A stretch of DNA of 64,000 bases, taken from Scylla paramamosain. Its lineage: Eukaryota > Arthropoda > Malacostraca > Decapoda > Portunidae. A model generated the notes under the pieces. It saw only the letters and a program-made list of their open reading frames with translations, was not told where the DNA came from and did not search any database. The position numbers and the translations under genes were made by a program. Positions 54,290 to 64,000 of this stretch are shown here, piece after piece (positions within the stretch are counted from its first letter, which is position 1; each line of letters begins with the position of its first letter). The stretch lies in NCBI RefSeq assembly GCF_035594125.1, contig NC_087151.1, positions 17,857,501 to 17,921,500 on the forward strand, in the 5' to 3' direction.

Positions 54290-54660
54290 TAGTCTTGATA
54301 CTTGTCTTCTGAAACAACTCCAGTCTTAGGCAAGGGAAAATACAGAAACAGGTAGAGTTATATACAGAGTTTATCAGCAAAAGGGATGAAAAAGTAAAGA
54401 TACTGATTAATATGAAAAAGTAAAGATACTGATTAATTCTTGTTAACAGCATCTTTGTTGTTAGATGGACAGATTTAAGGATGAGAATAAGTAGAAAGAC
54501 TTGTGCAGCATGGCTGTGGGAGAAGAGGATGTATGCAATAGCAAGTTTTGAAGAGCAGTAACTATGGAAATAATGAAATAATGAAATAATAATGAAATAA
54601 TGAAAAAAGTAAGAGATGCAACTCTGTGACAATGAGAGAGAGAATCAAGAGTCTGTTAAC
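54290..54660 (-). mobile_element. Old family X 3' relic
   Basis: On the minus strand it follows the C-terminal region of family X (segments like GACTTGTGCAGCATGGCTGT, TTGAAGAGCAGTAACTATGG and GATGCAACTCTGTGACAATG) but with heavy divergence and an AATGAAATAATG slippage patch near 54565. It is the most decayed copy. Confidence 0.65.
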
Positions 54661-55539
54661 CCCTTCACATCCACATGGCCAACGGTTGTCTCTCCCACAC
54701 CACACCACCCCTCATTAAGGCTTATGCTTGGCAAAAAATACATAGTAAAAATAGCCACTAGTTCCAGTTCACTGCTCTCACTTTCAGATTCACTCTCAGG
54801 CACATGTGAGGTATCAGCCTGAATCATTACTGTGTGACATGGCTGTAAATTCCTGAAAGAATATCACAAAATCTAATCACAGTACTTTTCCAATAATGGT
54901 GATATGCTGTAATAAGGCTGTAATAATGTGTCTCTGTATCAACTGCTTCAGGCAAACTGCTCTTGTACAATCAGTTTTCTGCACAGAAGTGAGGCAGCAA
55001 AGATGATATTATGAATAAAGACAGTAATTGGTTGACAGGTGAGGCAGCAAATATGATAGTGTTTATCGTATAAGGACAACAATTGGTTGATGGGCATGAC
55101 TTAAGGCAGGTTTATACAGGGCAATTCACAGCTGGTTTTAGCCAGGTATATGTAGCCTGGAGCAAAATGCAGCCAGGTGCAGCCAAATTGCTGTCCAAGC
55201 CAAAGAACCATTCTGTCAGTCTAAATTCAGCTGCTTTCCTGCAGTGAGCAGCAATTTTCTGGGTCAAATGAAAGCAGTTATTAACCCATTCATCCCAGGA
55301 GATTCAAACTGCTTCAGACCCTGTACCCGGGATATCAGCCGTGCACGCCAACTTTGAAATACATCATCCACAGTCTCTTATATAATTTCCTTTTATGCCA
55401 AGAGTAATTACTCAATTAGTCTGTATTATACACCATTAGACTGCTGAGTCAATTCCACAAGTTACTGAATTGTGCAATTCAAATGACTGTGTGTATATGT
55501 GTATGTGTGTATGTGTGTGTATGATGCCACTGTATAGCA
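54661..55539. other. Intronic sequence with TTAACCC sites and an imperfect direct repeat
   Basis: TTAACCCCTTCACATCC at 54657 and TTAACCCATTCATCCC at 55279 have the form of piggyBac left ends but lack partners in inverted orientation. At 54990-55090 a unit GAGGCAGCAAAGATGATA with ATTGGTTGAC is repeated imperfectly at a spacing of about 50 bases. Confidence 0.4.
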
Positions 55540-55770
55540 CAGAAAATATAATCCTCTGAGTCTGAAGCTCTTACCAGAACTCTGAATCCCAGATGCATTT
55601 ATGGCACAATGATGATCACACTAAACAGGACAGCACACAAGGACAGGCCATGGACATCTTACAACTATCACGAGGTTTTCTAACACCTTCACACTCAAGT
55701 CACAAGCCTTATGACTGGTGTGTTACCTACTTAACTTGGCAGGGGCAGTGCTGCCACTAATTCATATGTA
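55540..55770 (+). repeat. Dispersed repeat R3, copy 3 (3' half)
   Basis: AATATAATCCTCTGAGTCTG, CCAGAACTCTGAATCCCAGA, ACACTAAACAGGACAG and TTAACTTGGCAGGGGCAGT follow the order seen at 44585-44770. Confidence 0.6.
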
Positions 55771-56869
55771 TCAAGGATTTGTCTTCTTAATATTGTATTG
55801 ATTTTTTTTTTTATACTGAAAGAGGGATTTATATTCATTTTCCTTTAAAATCTCTCATGCTCACTCACCTTCTCAGTGTTTTGAAAAATGTGCTTTGCAG
55901 GCCCAGGAAACTCAATATAATGTGAATATGGTGCAATAGGAATACCAAAATAAGACAGAGGAGGATGCTCCTTAGATCTAGATAGTAGCAGATAGGATAT
56001 AAGAGGTTGCTAGAGGGCTAAGTAGTACAGAAAGTTGTGGTGCCCAATCACAGGCCGCCAAACCAAGCACAGAAGAATGTCAATGTCATCCTCCTACTCA
56101 GCACCACCACGCTGGTTCTCTCTTGCTCCTGCCAGCTTTAAGGAAGGTCACTGGCCCAGCATCAACCACAGTGACCAAGACTACCCACCCCATACCTCAT
56201 CAAGGCAGGCAGGCAAAGATGAGTAGTGGTCCAAAGGTGACTACATACTCCTGCGTGGTGGCCAGCCAAGCTGACACCCTTACAATTCCCTTAAGAGAGT
56301 CAAGGAGAGGAGGCTATGAGACAACCATGAGTCAAAGAGACCATAAGGCTCAGGCCCAGGGAGACACTGTCACCCCAGGTCCTCTCGGAAGTTGCAAGGC
56401 GACGCCATACAGCCCCCATAAGGCCGCAGAAGATGCCAAGCCTTGTCCTTCTGACTCCACCTGTATGTGATACCATTACCTTGACTCTTGCTACATTGCC
56501 CCTATCAGGTAGTTATGGCCACATGGTCATGTCACCCAGCCACCCATCTCACCTGGACCAATACTTGCCTCCAGCTGCTACCTGGACATTTTCCAGCCAC
56601 AAACCCCAGGACCCTTAGTTTTGTTAGCTAGCTAGTTTAGTTAGGTGTTACTTGGTTCAGGTAGGAACCCTCCACAGCCTGCTGCTATATTTTTTTTTGT
56701 TGTTTGTGTCAACTTGTGCTGTGATCTCTTTTTAAAGAATTAGTAAAGTATTTATTTTCTCTGTTTTTCTTTTCCATTTATACCAGTGCAGTGATTTCTC
56801 CTTCTGTGCTTAATCAAGAGTACTTCAGTTTTTTTTTTATCAGTTTTCTTGTTCTATGATTGTTATTTA
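55771..56869. other. Intronic sequence, nothing recognised
   Basis: A GC-richer part at 56035-56620 has open frames (115 codons at 56123) with no family motif, probably a decayed element. No terminal repeats were found. Confidence 0.4.
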
Positions 56870-57269
56870 CCATATTTGATGGCTCATAAGACACATGGGC
56901 TTATGAGACACGCCCAGTTTTGGCAGACATTGAAATTAAAAAAAATAAAAAGAAATGAGCAGATTTCAGCTCTGAATATGAAGTGAAGGATTTCAGCTGA
57001 CATTTGAAGACTCTCACATGCATTTAGATCATTATTAGATCCTAATATTTTGGATTTAAAAATTGTAATATTTGCTAGTAGCCTACATACCAATCCTGTT
57101 GTGAGATGTAAACATGTACCTGGCATATGGCGTTGGCAGTGACTGTGAGAGACTACAGGGGTAATAAAGTTTGTTCATAAGAATGTTAAAAGATAAGTGC
57201 AATCTTGATTGTATGAGAGTGTGTCTTACCTCAAGGAGTAACGACATCACACTGTAAAGAACACAGTGA

Positions 57270-60200
57270 AACTTGCCCATGTCACCGGGTTCGGTGCATA
57301 ACCGACCGCGTGTTTGTTTTGGAACATACAATCTGGGGAGGGGACCATAAATGTCCCCAGGTCGGACTGCCTTTCTGTTGACGACCCTAAGTGTCTTGAC
57401 ACCCCCCTCAACTTTTTCTTCATTAACTTCTGCAATATTCGCGGTCTAAGATCTAATTTTCAATCTGTAGAACACCACCTCTCCTCTTCTAAACCTCATC
57501 TTCTTTTCCTCACTGAAACTCAGGTGTCTGAGGCAACTGACAGTAGCCCCTTTTCTGTTCCCTCCTACTTTCTCTATCCTCATTTTCGATCCAAAGCTGG
57601 ATGCTGCGTTTATGTGCGCAATGACTTAACCTGCTCTTGTGCCCACGCTCTTGAATCTTCCGAGTTTTCCACCATCTGGCTACGACTACAGAGTCACTCT
57701 CATACTAAATTTATCTGTGCTGTATACCTCTCTCCTAACTCCTCTGACTATAAGAAATTCTTTGACTACTTAACTTCCAAAGTGGAGCACATTCTGACCC
57801 TCTTCCCTTTTGCAGAGATCTCCATTCTTGGAGACTTCAATGTTCACCACCAGCTTTGGCTTTCCTCTCCCTTCACTGACCATCCTGGTGAACTAGCCTA
57901 CAACTTTGCTATCCTCCATGACCTAGAGCAATTGGTGCAACACCCTACTCGTATTCCTGACCATCTTGGAGATACGCCCAACATTCTTGACCTTTTCCTG
58001 ACCTCTAATCCTTCTGCTTATGCTGTCACCCTTTCTTCTCCATTGGGCTCCTCCGATCACAATCTCATATCTTTATCTTGTCCTATCACTCCAATCCCTC
58101 CTCAGGATCCCCCTAAGCGAAGGTGCCTCTGGCGTTTTGCCTCTGCTAGTTGGGGGGACCTGAGGAGGTATTTTGCTGATTTTCCTTGGAATGACTACTG
58201 CTTCCGTGTCAGAGACCCGTCTTTGTGTGCTGAGCGCATAACAGAGGTGATAGTGTCTGGCATGGAGCCGTACATTCCTCACTCTTTTTCTCGTCCTAAA
58301 CCTTCTAAACCTTGGTTTAACACAGCTTGTTCTCGTGCTATACATGATAGAGAGGTGGCCCACAAAAGGTACTTAAGCCTTCCATCACCAGAATCTCATG
58401 CACTTTATATTTCTGCCCGGAATCATGCCAAGTCTGTTCTCCAACTAGCCAAAAACTCCTTCATTAACAGAAAATGTCAAAACCTTTCAAGATCTAACTC
58501 CCCTCGTGATTTCTGGCATCTAGCCAAAAATATCTCCAATAACTTTGCTTCTTCTTCTTTCCCTCCTCTACTTCAACCAGATGGCACCACTGCTATCACA
58601 TCTATTTCTAAAGCTGAACTCTTTGCTCAAACCTTTGCTAAAAACTCTACCTTAGACGATTCTGGGCTTGTTCCTCCCTCTCCTCCACACTCTGACTACT
58701 TCATGCCACCTATTAAAATTCTTCGCAATGATGTTTTCCATGCCCTTGCTGGCCTAAACCATCGGAAGGCTTATGGACCTGATGGGGTCCCTCCTATTGT
58801 TCTCCGAAACTGTGCCTCCGTGCTTGCACCTTGCTTAGTCAAACTCTTTCAGCTCTGTCTGTCAACATCTACCTTTCCTTCTTGCTGGAAGTTTGCCTAC
58901 ATTCAACCTGTTCCTAAAAAGGGTGACCGCTCTAATCCCTCAAACTACCGTCCTATTGCTTTAATTTCCTGCTTATCTAAAGTTTTTGAATCTATCCTCA
59001 ACAGGAAGATTCTTAAATATCTATCACTTCACAACCTTCTATCTGATCGCCAGTATGGGTTCCGTCAAGGCTGCTCTACTGGTGATCTTCTGGCTTTCCT
59101 TATTGAGTCTTGGTCATCCTCTTTTAGAGATTTTGGTGAAACTTTTGCTGTTACCTTGGACATATCAAAAGCCTTTGATAGAGTCTGGCACAAAGCTTTG
59201 ATTTCCAAACTACCCTCCTACGGTTTCTATCCTTCTCTCTGTAACTTCATCTCAAGTTTCCTTTCTGACCGTTCTATTGCTGCTGTGGTAGACGGTCACT
59301 GTTCTTCTCCTAAATCTATTAACAGTGGTGTTCCTCAGGGTTCTGTCCTGTCACCCACTCTCTTCTTATTATTCATTAATGATCTTTTAAACCAAACTTC
59401 TTGTCCTATCCACTCCTACGCTGATGATACCACCCTGCACTTTTCCACGTCTTTTCATAGAAGTCCAACCCTTCAGGAGGTAAACATATCACGCAGGGAA
59501 GCCACAGAATGCCTAACTTCTGATCTTTCTAAAATTTCTGATTGGGGCAGAGCAAACTTGGTATTGTTCAATGCCTCAAAAACTCAATTCCTCCATCTAT
59601 CAACTCGACACAACCTTCCAGACAACTATCCCCTCTTCTTCAATGACACTCAACTGTCCCCCTCTTCTACACTGAACATCCTCGGTCTGTCCTTTACTTA
59701 TAATCTGAACTGGAAACTTCACATCTCATCTCTAGCTAAAACAGCTTCTATGAAGTTAGGTGTTCTGAGACGTCTCCGCCAGTTTTTCTCACCCCCCCAG
59801 CTGCTAACTCTGTACAAGGGCCTTATCCGTCCATGTATGGAGTATGCTTCACATGTCGGGGGGGTTCCACTCATACTGCTCTTCTAGACAGGGTGGAATC
59901 AAAAGCTTTTCGTCTCATCAACTCCTCTCCTCTAACTGACTGTCTTCAGCCTCTCTCTCACCGCCACAATGTTGCATATCTAGCTGTCTTCTACCGCTAT
60001 TTTCATGCTAACTGCTCTTCTGATCTTGCTAACTGCATGCCTCCCCTCCTTCCGCGGCCTCGCTGCACAAGACTTTCTTCTTTCTCTCACCTCTATTCTG
60101 TCCACCTCTCTAACGCAAGAGTTAACCAGTATTCTCAATCATTTATCCCTTTCTCTGGTAAACTCTGGAACTCCCTGCCTGCTTCTGTATTTCCACCTTC

Positions 60201-60366
60201 CTACAACTTGAATTCCTTCAAGAGGGAGGTTTCAAGACACTTATCCACCAATTTTTGACCACTGCTTTGACCCTTTTATGGGACTGGCATTTCAGTGGGC
60301 ATTTTTTTTATTAGATTTTTGTTGCCCTTGGCCAGTATCCTTCCTACATAAAAAAAAAAAAAAAAA
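57270..60366 (+). mobile_element. Family X non-LTR retrotransposon, nearly full-length reference copy
   Basis: This is the only family X copy with the endonuclease. It starts in a GC-rich 5' region (GTCACCGGGTTCGGTG, 57280) whose exact boundary I cannot fix, contains one long ORF2 and ends with TTGCCCTTGGCCAGTATCC, TACAT and 18 A. The domain order and YADD place it among Jockey/CR1-like non-LTR elements. No ORF1 was found. Low divergence of its coding region makes it the youngest copy here. Confidence 0.92.
57314..60258 (+). pseudogene. Family X ORF2 (endonuclease-RT), one frameshift
   Basis: The frame is open from 57314 (a TTG; a true start was not identified) to 59887, 857 codons. Endonuclease blocks are [11 protein letters not shown] (39-49), LTETQ (66-70), ILGDFNVHH (171-179) and SSDHN (246-250). 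RT blocks are [20 protein letters not shown] (532-551), [14 protein letters not shown] (578-591), [13 protein letters not shown] (615-627), [15 protein letters not shown] (671-685) and [10 protein letters not shown] (701-710). A single missing T near 59857 (CATGTCGGGG where other copies have CATGTCTGGGG) throws off the last 125 codons, which continue open at 59833-60258. Apart from that lesion no stop is present. Confidence 0.93.
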
Positions 60367-60369
60367 TGT

Positions 60370-60664
60370 GTGGTGCATGGTCACTTAGGCAAATTCTTCC
60401 TGACTGGTGTCATTCTAGGTGAATTACCAGTAAGTATGACCTATTATATATTGTTACCTTGAAAGAAAGAGTTGTTTTATAGTGAAGTACCAATCATCAC
60501 TTTGTTTATATGTGCGAAGATTTCTGGGGTTTGATTTTAGAGCCTCTGTTGCCACAGACTTACCACCAACCACAGCCTCAATGCTGAACCTTGGCCTCAT
60601 ACGACACAGGCTCATTTCCTGAGGTTTTTTTTTGGAGGAAAGGTGCGTATTAAGAGCCACCAAA
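60370..60664. other. Right part of the TA-flanked transposon
   Basis: Sequence between the family X poly(A) and the right terminal repeat. A minus-strand frame (69 codons at 60454-60663) has no recognised motif. Confidence 0.45.
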
Positions 60665-60765
60665 TACAGTATTTATTTAATTATTTATTTATTATCATTT
60701 TTTATTTATTTTATTTATTTATTTATTTATTTATTTTATTTATTTATTTATTTTTTTTTTTTTTG
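60665..60765. repeat. (TTTA)n microsatellite
   Basis: Four-base ATTT-type units with interruptions, ending in a T run. Confidence 0.9.
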
Positions 60766-60939
60766 TGAAATACGTAACTGGGAATCTGGCACATATTTAT
60801 GGTATTAACTAACAAACGCCCGCTAAACAGATAAATATAGCCCTATCTTGTGCCAGTATTATCCTCTTGCTTTATTATGTGTTGTCCATCTGAAAGGATA
60901 GACCCAAATGAGTCATAGGAACAGAACTTGGGGGCCCAT

Positions 60940-61284
60940 CTCTGGCAATGACTCAAGCAGGGGAGGGAGTGGGAGGAATAAGGGAGAGTAACACCACCTG
61001 CCTGCTCACAGATGCTCACACTACCTTGGTACAATGAAGACGGTTATATTTCAAAACTGTGAGCAAACTAGAGGGGGCTGGATGCAATCTGATAACTCTG
61101 TAGGCAAGACGAACTCTTCAATTATACAATATGAGGAGCTCAACATGAAAGAATAACAGGAAGCAAGGAAAAATTAAATAGGGAGAAGGGATGACTGTGC
61201 CTAGAATTTTATGGTAAATTTGTGGAGAGCAGCCAAGCTTTCATCACACCTTCGGCACCTGTGTCACTTGTCTCTGCTCTTCCC

Positions 61285-61358
<74 letters not shown>

Positions 61359-61415
61359 AATACTTTCTGCAGCTCATAACAATACCATCAAAGATATAGA
61401 CCATTTCAGTGACTT
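60940..61415 (+). repeat. Dispersed repeat R2, copy 2
   Basis: Aligns with 44930-45390. GGGGGCTGGATGCAATCTGA, AGACGAACTCTTCAATTA, GTGCCTAGAATTTTATGG, TTGTCTCTGCTCTTCCCCC and TTTAATACTTTCTGCAGC are in the same order. A long (CT)n array replaces the short CTCTCTC of the other copy. Confidence 0.7.
61288..61356. repeat. (CT)n microsatellite inside R2
   Basis: About 34 CT units. Confidence 0.95.
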
Positions 61416-61718
61416 CCTTTACATTATGTAAAAGAGAATGGGGAGTTTGGTAAACTAGTGAGTGTCACCAGGCAGCAGCACCAGACATGTCCCCTTCTCA
61501 CATATAGGAACAATATCAAATATGCCTACTGTCATTCTATATACATAAAGATACAATGAGGTTATATAATACAGAAGGTGTTCAAGTTACAAGCGAGATA
61601 TGTTTTGGAAAGCTCCTCATAAGTTGTTTTGCCTGTAACTTGTCATCATAATTTTTTGGTACAAAAAAAGTATCATACGTTCTGCAAACAATGTAGTACT
61701 TACTTTATACTTGATACC

Positions 61719-61836
<118 letters not shown>

Positions 61837-61973
61837 ACCTTGCCTTATGGGTGATGTGATACTACTGAGTAGTGACAGGCTTAAGGCTTCTGCCAAACAC
61901 AAGACTCAAATATGCCAAGTGTATGTATGACCCAGGTTAAAGTGAGACCCCCCTTTCTCTCTCATGTGCATTT

Positions 61974-61974
<1 letters not shown>

Positions 61975-62047
<73 letters not shown>

Positions 62048-62206
62048 GCACATTTATTTTCTATTTCTCCTTTTTGGTTTATACATGCCTTTATTCATAT
62101 AATCAATTAAGATGGTTGTTGAAAAGCATAAGGCAAATTTGTTTGCCTATTCATGGACTTGGGTGGGTGTAGCCAAAGTCCAGCAGGTGTAGCCCCAAGT
62201 TATGAG

Positions 62207-62286
<80 letters not shown>

Positions 62287-62405
62287 GCACATTTTTTCCT
62301 TTTGCTCTCTCTCCTTCTTGGGTTATACACGCCTTTATTTACATAATTTATTAAAATGGCTGGCTGAAAGCATAAGACAGGTATGTTTGCCTATTCATGG
62401 ACTTT
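61975..62405 (+). repeat. Tandem segmental duplication of about 235 bases with (CT)n arrays
   Basis: Unit 1 (61975-62157) and unit 2 (62209-62405) each contain a (CT)n array of about 70 bases, then CTCATGCACATTT, GGTTATACACGCCTTTATT, an ATTAAAATGG-like block, AAAGCATAAG and GTTTGCCTATTCATGGACTT. Differences are scattered, so the duplication is not recent. Confidence 0.88.
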
Positions 62406-62420
62406 ATGTAATGTAGCAGG

Positions 62421-63323
62421 CTTTCTACATGCACCAAAACCCTCCCATCTCTATGCCTCTCAAGAGGCCAACTGGCAGAGGTCTGTATGCTGTGGAATCT
62501 CACTGCGGTGCAGTACAATAAGTTTTTAAATTAAATTTAAACCCTAAACTAGTGTCTCAAAATAAACTGCTACAGGGCCTGCGTCCTTGGGAAGTGGGCA
62601 GTCCTTCGCTAAGCTGCTGTGTTGCGCATGTAGTGGCAAAGTGGTGTATTAGGTAAATATGGCATGTAGCAGCAAATTTTAATTTTTGGTTAGCAAAGAG
62701 GACAATATTGAGAGCACAATTTCATTTTGTGAGTAGACTGCTCGTATCTCTGAACATTCATAACTTGTCAACTTGTCACTTGGACACTGGCTGTATACTT
62801 TTCTGCACAATTCCTTCTAATACTAGTTTTTATTCATTAATCTTTTGATGTTATATGAACTCTTATGCATTTATCTTCAAATATAAACATAAAAAACTTT
62901 GAGTCTTGTGGGTAGTCTGGAATTTTAATTTTTTTGGTGTTTGTCTCAACCTGGGTGGAAAAATGGTCATATTGTGCAATTATCTTCATTATAACTGTAA
63001 CAAAAATCATGCCTAATAAGGGCTGTTAGTGGAACTGAATCTTGTGTTAGCAGCAAGCTGACTGTAGTTGTCAAGTTACAAAAGCTTTATAACTTTAGCT
63101 TAATTAACTTTAACTCTTAATCTGGATCCACTAGCCCAATACCAGAACAAGCGTATAGAGACAGGACAACGGGTGCAGGTCAAGATAGACTGCTGTTTTA
63201 TTGTGTGCAGTTAAACATATAGGCTTGGTTAACACTTTGAAAGTTATCTAATTCAAAGTATGAGTCTATGAAACAGATTCATGAAACAATAGATAAAATG
63301 AAACTAATATTTTCAGAAACATT
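62421..63323. other. Intronic sequence, nothing recognised
   Basis: AT-rich with no motif that I can classify. Confidence 0.45.

Positions 63324-64000
<677 letters not shown>

Larger units (their letters stand above)
56870..60669. mobile_element. TA-flanked inverted-repeat DNA transposon, entered by family X
   Basis: The left end at 56870 reads CCATATTTGATGGCTCATAA. The right end, read inward from 60669, is CTGTATTTGGTGGCTCTTAA. The ends are inverted, similar over about 25 bases, and each is flanked by TA. Without the family X insertion the element would be about 0.7 kb. Interior frames (for example 60454-60663 minus) have no recognised domain, so it is a non-autonomous Tc1/mariner- or pogo-type element. 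Confidence 0.65.

Noticed and set aside
60843..61034. Frame tested as an upstream ELP3 exon
   Set aside because: No DTNR-type or radical-SAM residues in any frame; it overlaps repeat R2.

Overview
The window is typical of a large, repeat-rich arthropod genome, most likely a decapod crustacean. The grounds are host exons with a vertebrate-like intron layout, very dense dinucleotide microsatellites ((AT)n, (GA)n, (AC)n), and a mixture of CR1-type, DIRS-like, Penelope-like, Ngaro-like, mariner, Tc1, pogo/Tigger and hAT remnants. The species cannot be fixed from the sequence. Nothing looks bacterial or viral.

The only host gene I can support is ELP3, the catalytic subunit of Elongator, on the minus strand. 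Three consecutive exons are visible: 49017-49143, 45465-45682 and 112-244. Reading frame, phase and splice signals agree across all three, and they encode 159 contiguous residues of the radical-SAM half of the protein. The intron between the last two is about 45.2 kb and the one between the first two about 3.3 kb. Everything right of 49143 would be upstream intron, with the 5' exons beyond the window. Nearly all the rest is transposable-element sequence and microsatellite inside these introns.

Layout: 1700-5816 degenerate CR1 element with esterase ORF1; 7064-8376 structurally intact mariner inside a (TA)n array; 8455-8990 second Tc1/mariner-type transposase relic; 10479-12510, 14955-15680, 17526-19950, 23567-25470 plus 30281-30628, 31068-32880, 48010-48431, 54290-54660 and 57270-60366 are copies of one non-LTR family (called family X here), the last nearly full length; 20525-22470 a second CR1/L2-like element; 25471-30280 a complete-looking DIRS-like tyrosine-recombinase retrotransposon inserted into a family X copy; 33455-34590 a Penelope-like relic with a GIY-YIG remnant; 34595-37100 a Ngaro/DIRS-type relic; 37254-38424 a Tigger/pogo relic; 42075-43445 a Tc1 pseudogene with both terminal repeats; 49610-53960 a third non-LTR element with PHD-like and CCHC ORF1 segments; 56870-60669 a TA-flanked inverted-repeat transposon that the family X element has entered; 63324 onward a probable piggyBac 5' end.

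Three unnamed dispersed repeats (R1, R2, R3) recur within the window. A recurring theme is that microsatellites begin exactly at transposon ends: family X tails end in (A)n, (AC)n or (AT)n in different copies, and R1 copies end at a short palindrome followed by (GA)n, (TA)n or (CT)n. I found no CRISPR array, rRNA or tRNA. No wholly novel system is evident. The most interesting items are the nested DIRS element, the intact mariner, the microsatellite-seeding tails and the TE-filled ELP3 intron.
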